Source: Pseudonocardiales bacterium (GTDB lineage: Bacteria; Actinomycetota; Actinomycetes; Mycobacteriales; Jatrophihabitantaceae). From it: a stretch of DNA of 41,410 bases. Below are positions 40,002 to 41,410 of this stretch, piece after piece. Position numbers and translations under genes: made by a program. The number at the start of each line of letters is the position of its first letter. Positions within the stretch are counted from its first letter, which is position 1. Below the pieces are notes generated by a model. That model was not told the DNA's origin. It saw nothing but the letters and a program-made list of their open reading frames with translations, and ran no database searches. Location of the stretch: contig JAVEEN010000390.1 of the NCBI GenBank assembly GCA_030840445.1, positions 1-41,410 of the forward strand. The letters are read 5' to 3'.

Positions 40002-40629
40002 CCGATTCCGTACCCACTTTCTCGAGGTCTTGCTGGCCGAACGGGTGATCGGCATCCTGCGCGCCCGCGACGCGCAGGAAGCCGTGTCGACCGGCAAACG
40101 GCTCATCGGTGCAGGTATCCGGGTGCTGGAGGTGTCGCTGAACACGCCGGACGCGTTGGATGCCATCGCGGAGCTCGCGGCAACCTCTGACGGATCTCAG
40201 GTACTCGTCGGTGCCGGCACGGTGCTCGATGCGGAATCCGTTGCGCTGGCCGGTGCCGCCGGAGCCAAGTTCTATGTGTCCCCGGTGCTCGATGAGCAGG
40301 CGATCGCAGCCGCCGACGAGCTGGGGATGGCGGCGGTGCCGGGCTGCGCGACACCGACGGAGATGCTTCGGGCGCACGCTTGCGGAGCCGCCGGGATCAA
40401 GGTGTTCCCGGCCACCGTGTGGAGTCCCGACGGGCTTGCGAACGTGTTCCGAGCCATGCCGTTCCTGCACCTGATACCGACCGGCGGAGTCGGTGCCGAT
40501 AACGCCGCAGCCTGGCTGGGCGCAGGTGCAACGGCGCTCGGCATCGGTTCCAGCCTCAGCGCCTCCGTGGACAGCGTCGCCGAGCTACATCGGGCGATAG
40601 CTGCGTTCCGGACGGCAGGGGAGTCGTGA
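39979..40629 (+). CDS. eda: 2-keto-3-deoxy-6-phosphogluconate aldolase
   Basis: 216 residues, the usual size. The catalytic Glu51 is in VLEVSLNTP, the Schiff-base Lys141 in GIKVFPA, and the phosphate loop IPTGGV near 172-177. R28 in ILRARD matches the substrate-contact Arg. It cleaves KDPG (or the galacto form) to pyruvate and glyceraldehyde 3-phosphate, the last pathway step. The ATG is inside the kinase gene (23-bp overlap), and its stop overlaps the lactonase GTG, so expression is coupled. Confidence 0.92.
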   Translation: MDPTLTDDRFRTHFLEVLLAERVIGILRARDAQEAVSTGKRLIGAGIRVLEVSLNTPDALDAIAELAATSDGSQVLVGAGTVLDAESVALAGAAGAKFYVSPVLDEQAIAAADELGMAAVPGCATPTEMLRAHACGAAGIKVFPATVWSPDGLANVFRAMPFLHLIPTGGVGADNAAAWLGAGATALGIGSSLSASVDSVAELHRAIAAFRTAGES

Positions 40630-41410
40630 TCGCCACCGAACAGATCACCGAGACGATCGCTCATCACGGTGAAGGTCCGGTGTGGAATCATGATGAGAAA
40701 ACCCTTTACTGGGTGGACATGCTGGCCGGGGACGTCCTGGAACTCGGCCGCGACGGATCGGTATCCCGCCACCATGTCGGCACGGTCGCCGCGGCTCTGC
40801 GGCCACGTCGAGACGGCGGCATGGTGATCGCGACCGAGCGCGGCTTCGCACTCGTCGAGCCGGGCTGGTCCGGCCTACGCAGCTTGCCGGACGTGTTCAG
40901 CGACCCAGCGGTGCGGATGAACGACGGGGGTTGTGACCTGCAGGGCCGCTTCTACTGCGGAACGATGGCCTATGAGGGGACCGACGGCGCGGGCACGTTG
41001 TTCCGGCTCGACCCCGATGGGTCGACGCACACGGTCCTGACTGATCTCACCGTTTCGAACGGGTTGGCCTGGAGCTCCGACGGATTGCTGGCGTACTACG
41101 TAGACAGCGCCACCCAGCGGATCGACGTCTTCGATTTTGATCCGGTGACTGCGGAGTTCAGCCACCGCCGCCCGGTGGTCGCCATCGACCCCGAGTTGGG
41201 CAGTCCGGACGGCCTTACCCTCGATGCCGAAGGCGGTATCTGGGTAGCGTTGTGGGACGGGTCCGCTGTGCACCGCTATTCCCCGGCGGGCGCGCTGGAC
41301 GAGGTGATCGAGCTGCCGACGTCGCGCGTCACCGCCTGTACCTTCGGCGGTCCGCAGTTGGACGAGCTGTACATCACGACCTCGGCGCTCGGGCTAGCAG
41401 GTCGTGAGGC
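40626..41410 (+). CDS. SMP-30/gluconolactonase/LRE family protein (partial, runs off the right edge)
   Basis: The first 261 codons are present without a stop. The six-bladed propeller motifs are visible: the metal-binding Glu in HHGEGPVW, MNDGGCDLQGRFYCGTM, VSNGLAWSSDG and SPDGLTLDAEGGIWVA with the later metal Asp. Most members hydrolyse sugar lactones to aldonates with a divalent metal. That fits between the SDR dehydrogenase and the dehydratase of this operon. The GTG at 40626 overlaps the aldolase stop (GTGA). About 30 to 40 residues are probably missing to the right. Confidence 0.88.
   Translation, partial: MIATEQITETIAHHGEGPVWNHDEKTLYWVDMLAGDVLELGRDGSVSRHHVGTVAAALRPRRDGGMVIATERGFALVEPGWSGLRSLPDVFSDPAVRMNDGGCDLQGRFYCGTMAYEGTDGAGTLFRLDPDGSTHTVLTDLTVSNGLAWSSDGLLAYYVDSATQRIDVFDFDPVTAEFSHRRPVVAIDPELGSPDGLTLDAEGGIWVALWDGSAVHRYSPAGALDEVIELPTSRVTACTFGGPQLDELYITTSALGLAGRE

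Overview
This window looks like chromosomal DNA of a high-GC Actinomycetota species. The evidence is the GC-rich coding bias, frequent GTG and TTG starts, many ATGA/GTGA/TGATG gene overlaps, an Lsr2-type nucleoid protein, a resuscitation-promoting-factor-like transglycosylase, a mycobacterial-type nitrilase cluster, and TetR/MarR/GntR/IclR regulators beside transport and catabolic genes. The species cannot be named from the sequence. No rRNA, tRNA, CRISPR array, insertion sequence or phage gene was seen.

Region 1 (1-3586) is an efflux and regulation block. It holds the first codons of a leftward MMPL-type transporter, a divergent TetR regulator with repeated ACTCACT/AGTGAGT operator motifs, a MarR regulator, a 14-TM DHA2-type MFS exporter and a small Lsr2 paralogue.

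Region 2 (3598-17394) looks like one regulon for a peptide- or amide-linked amino-acid-like substrate. A leftward GntR/FCD regulator faces an acetamidase/formamidase gene. A leftward aminotransferase faces a long rightward operon: lipoprotein solute-binding protein, two ABC ATPases, two permeases, SDR dehydrogenase, a split ThDP decarboxylase of the sulfopyruvate/phosphonopyruvate type, and an M17 aminopeptidase. A convergent D-2-hydroxyacid dehydrogenase closes the region. A 25-bp operator is shared, nearly identically, by the GntR/acetamidase promoter (4340-4364) and the transporter-operon promoter (6871-6895), which ties the two blocks to one regulator. The enzymes can be ordered as import, hydrolysis, transamination, decarboxylation and reduction; the substrate is unknown.

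Region 3 (17479-19845) has a secreted Rpf-like transglycosylase with a peptidoglycan-binding domain, a small cationic membrane protein and a PfkB sugar kinase.

Region 4 (19823-27776, all leftward) is a Nit1C-type cluster of the MSMEG_0565-0572/Sll0783-0787 kind. In transcription order it holds an amidohydrolase, an Sll0783-like protein, a radical SAM protein, a GNAT-AIR-synthase fusion, a nitrilase, a flavin-dependent oxidoreductase, a second nitrilase homologue and a glycosyltransferase. The second nitrilase homologue has lost the catalytic Cys and Glu (both Asp), so it is probably a pseudoenzyme. Nit1C clusters have been linked to nitrogen starvation and to growth on cyanide as nitrogen source.

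Region 5 (28254 to the right edge) is a second, very compact rightward operon. It encodes a complete peptide-type ABC transporter, an IclR regulator, an amidohydrolase, a DHDPS-family lyase, an SDR protein with the active-site Lys replaced by His, a PIG-L deacetylase, an enolase-superfamily dehydratase, a KDG-type kinase, a KDPG aldolase and a truncated SMP-30 lactonase. This reads as a pathway for an N-acylated or otherwise decorated sugar or sugar acid, ending in pyruvate and glyceraldehyde 3-phosphate by Entner-Doudoroff-type steps.
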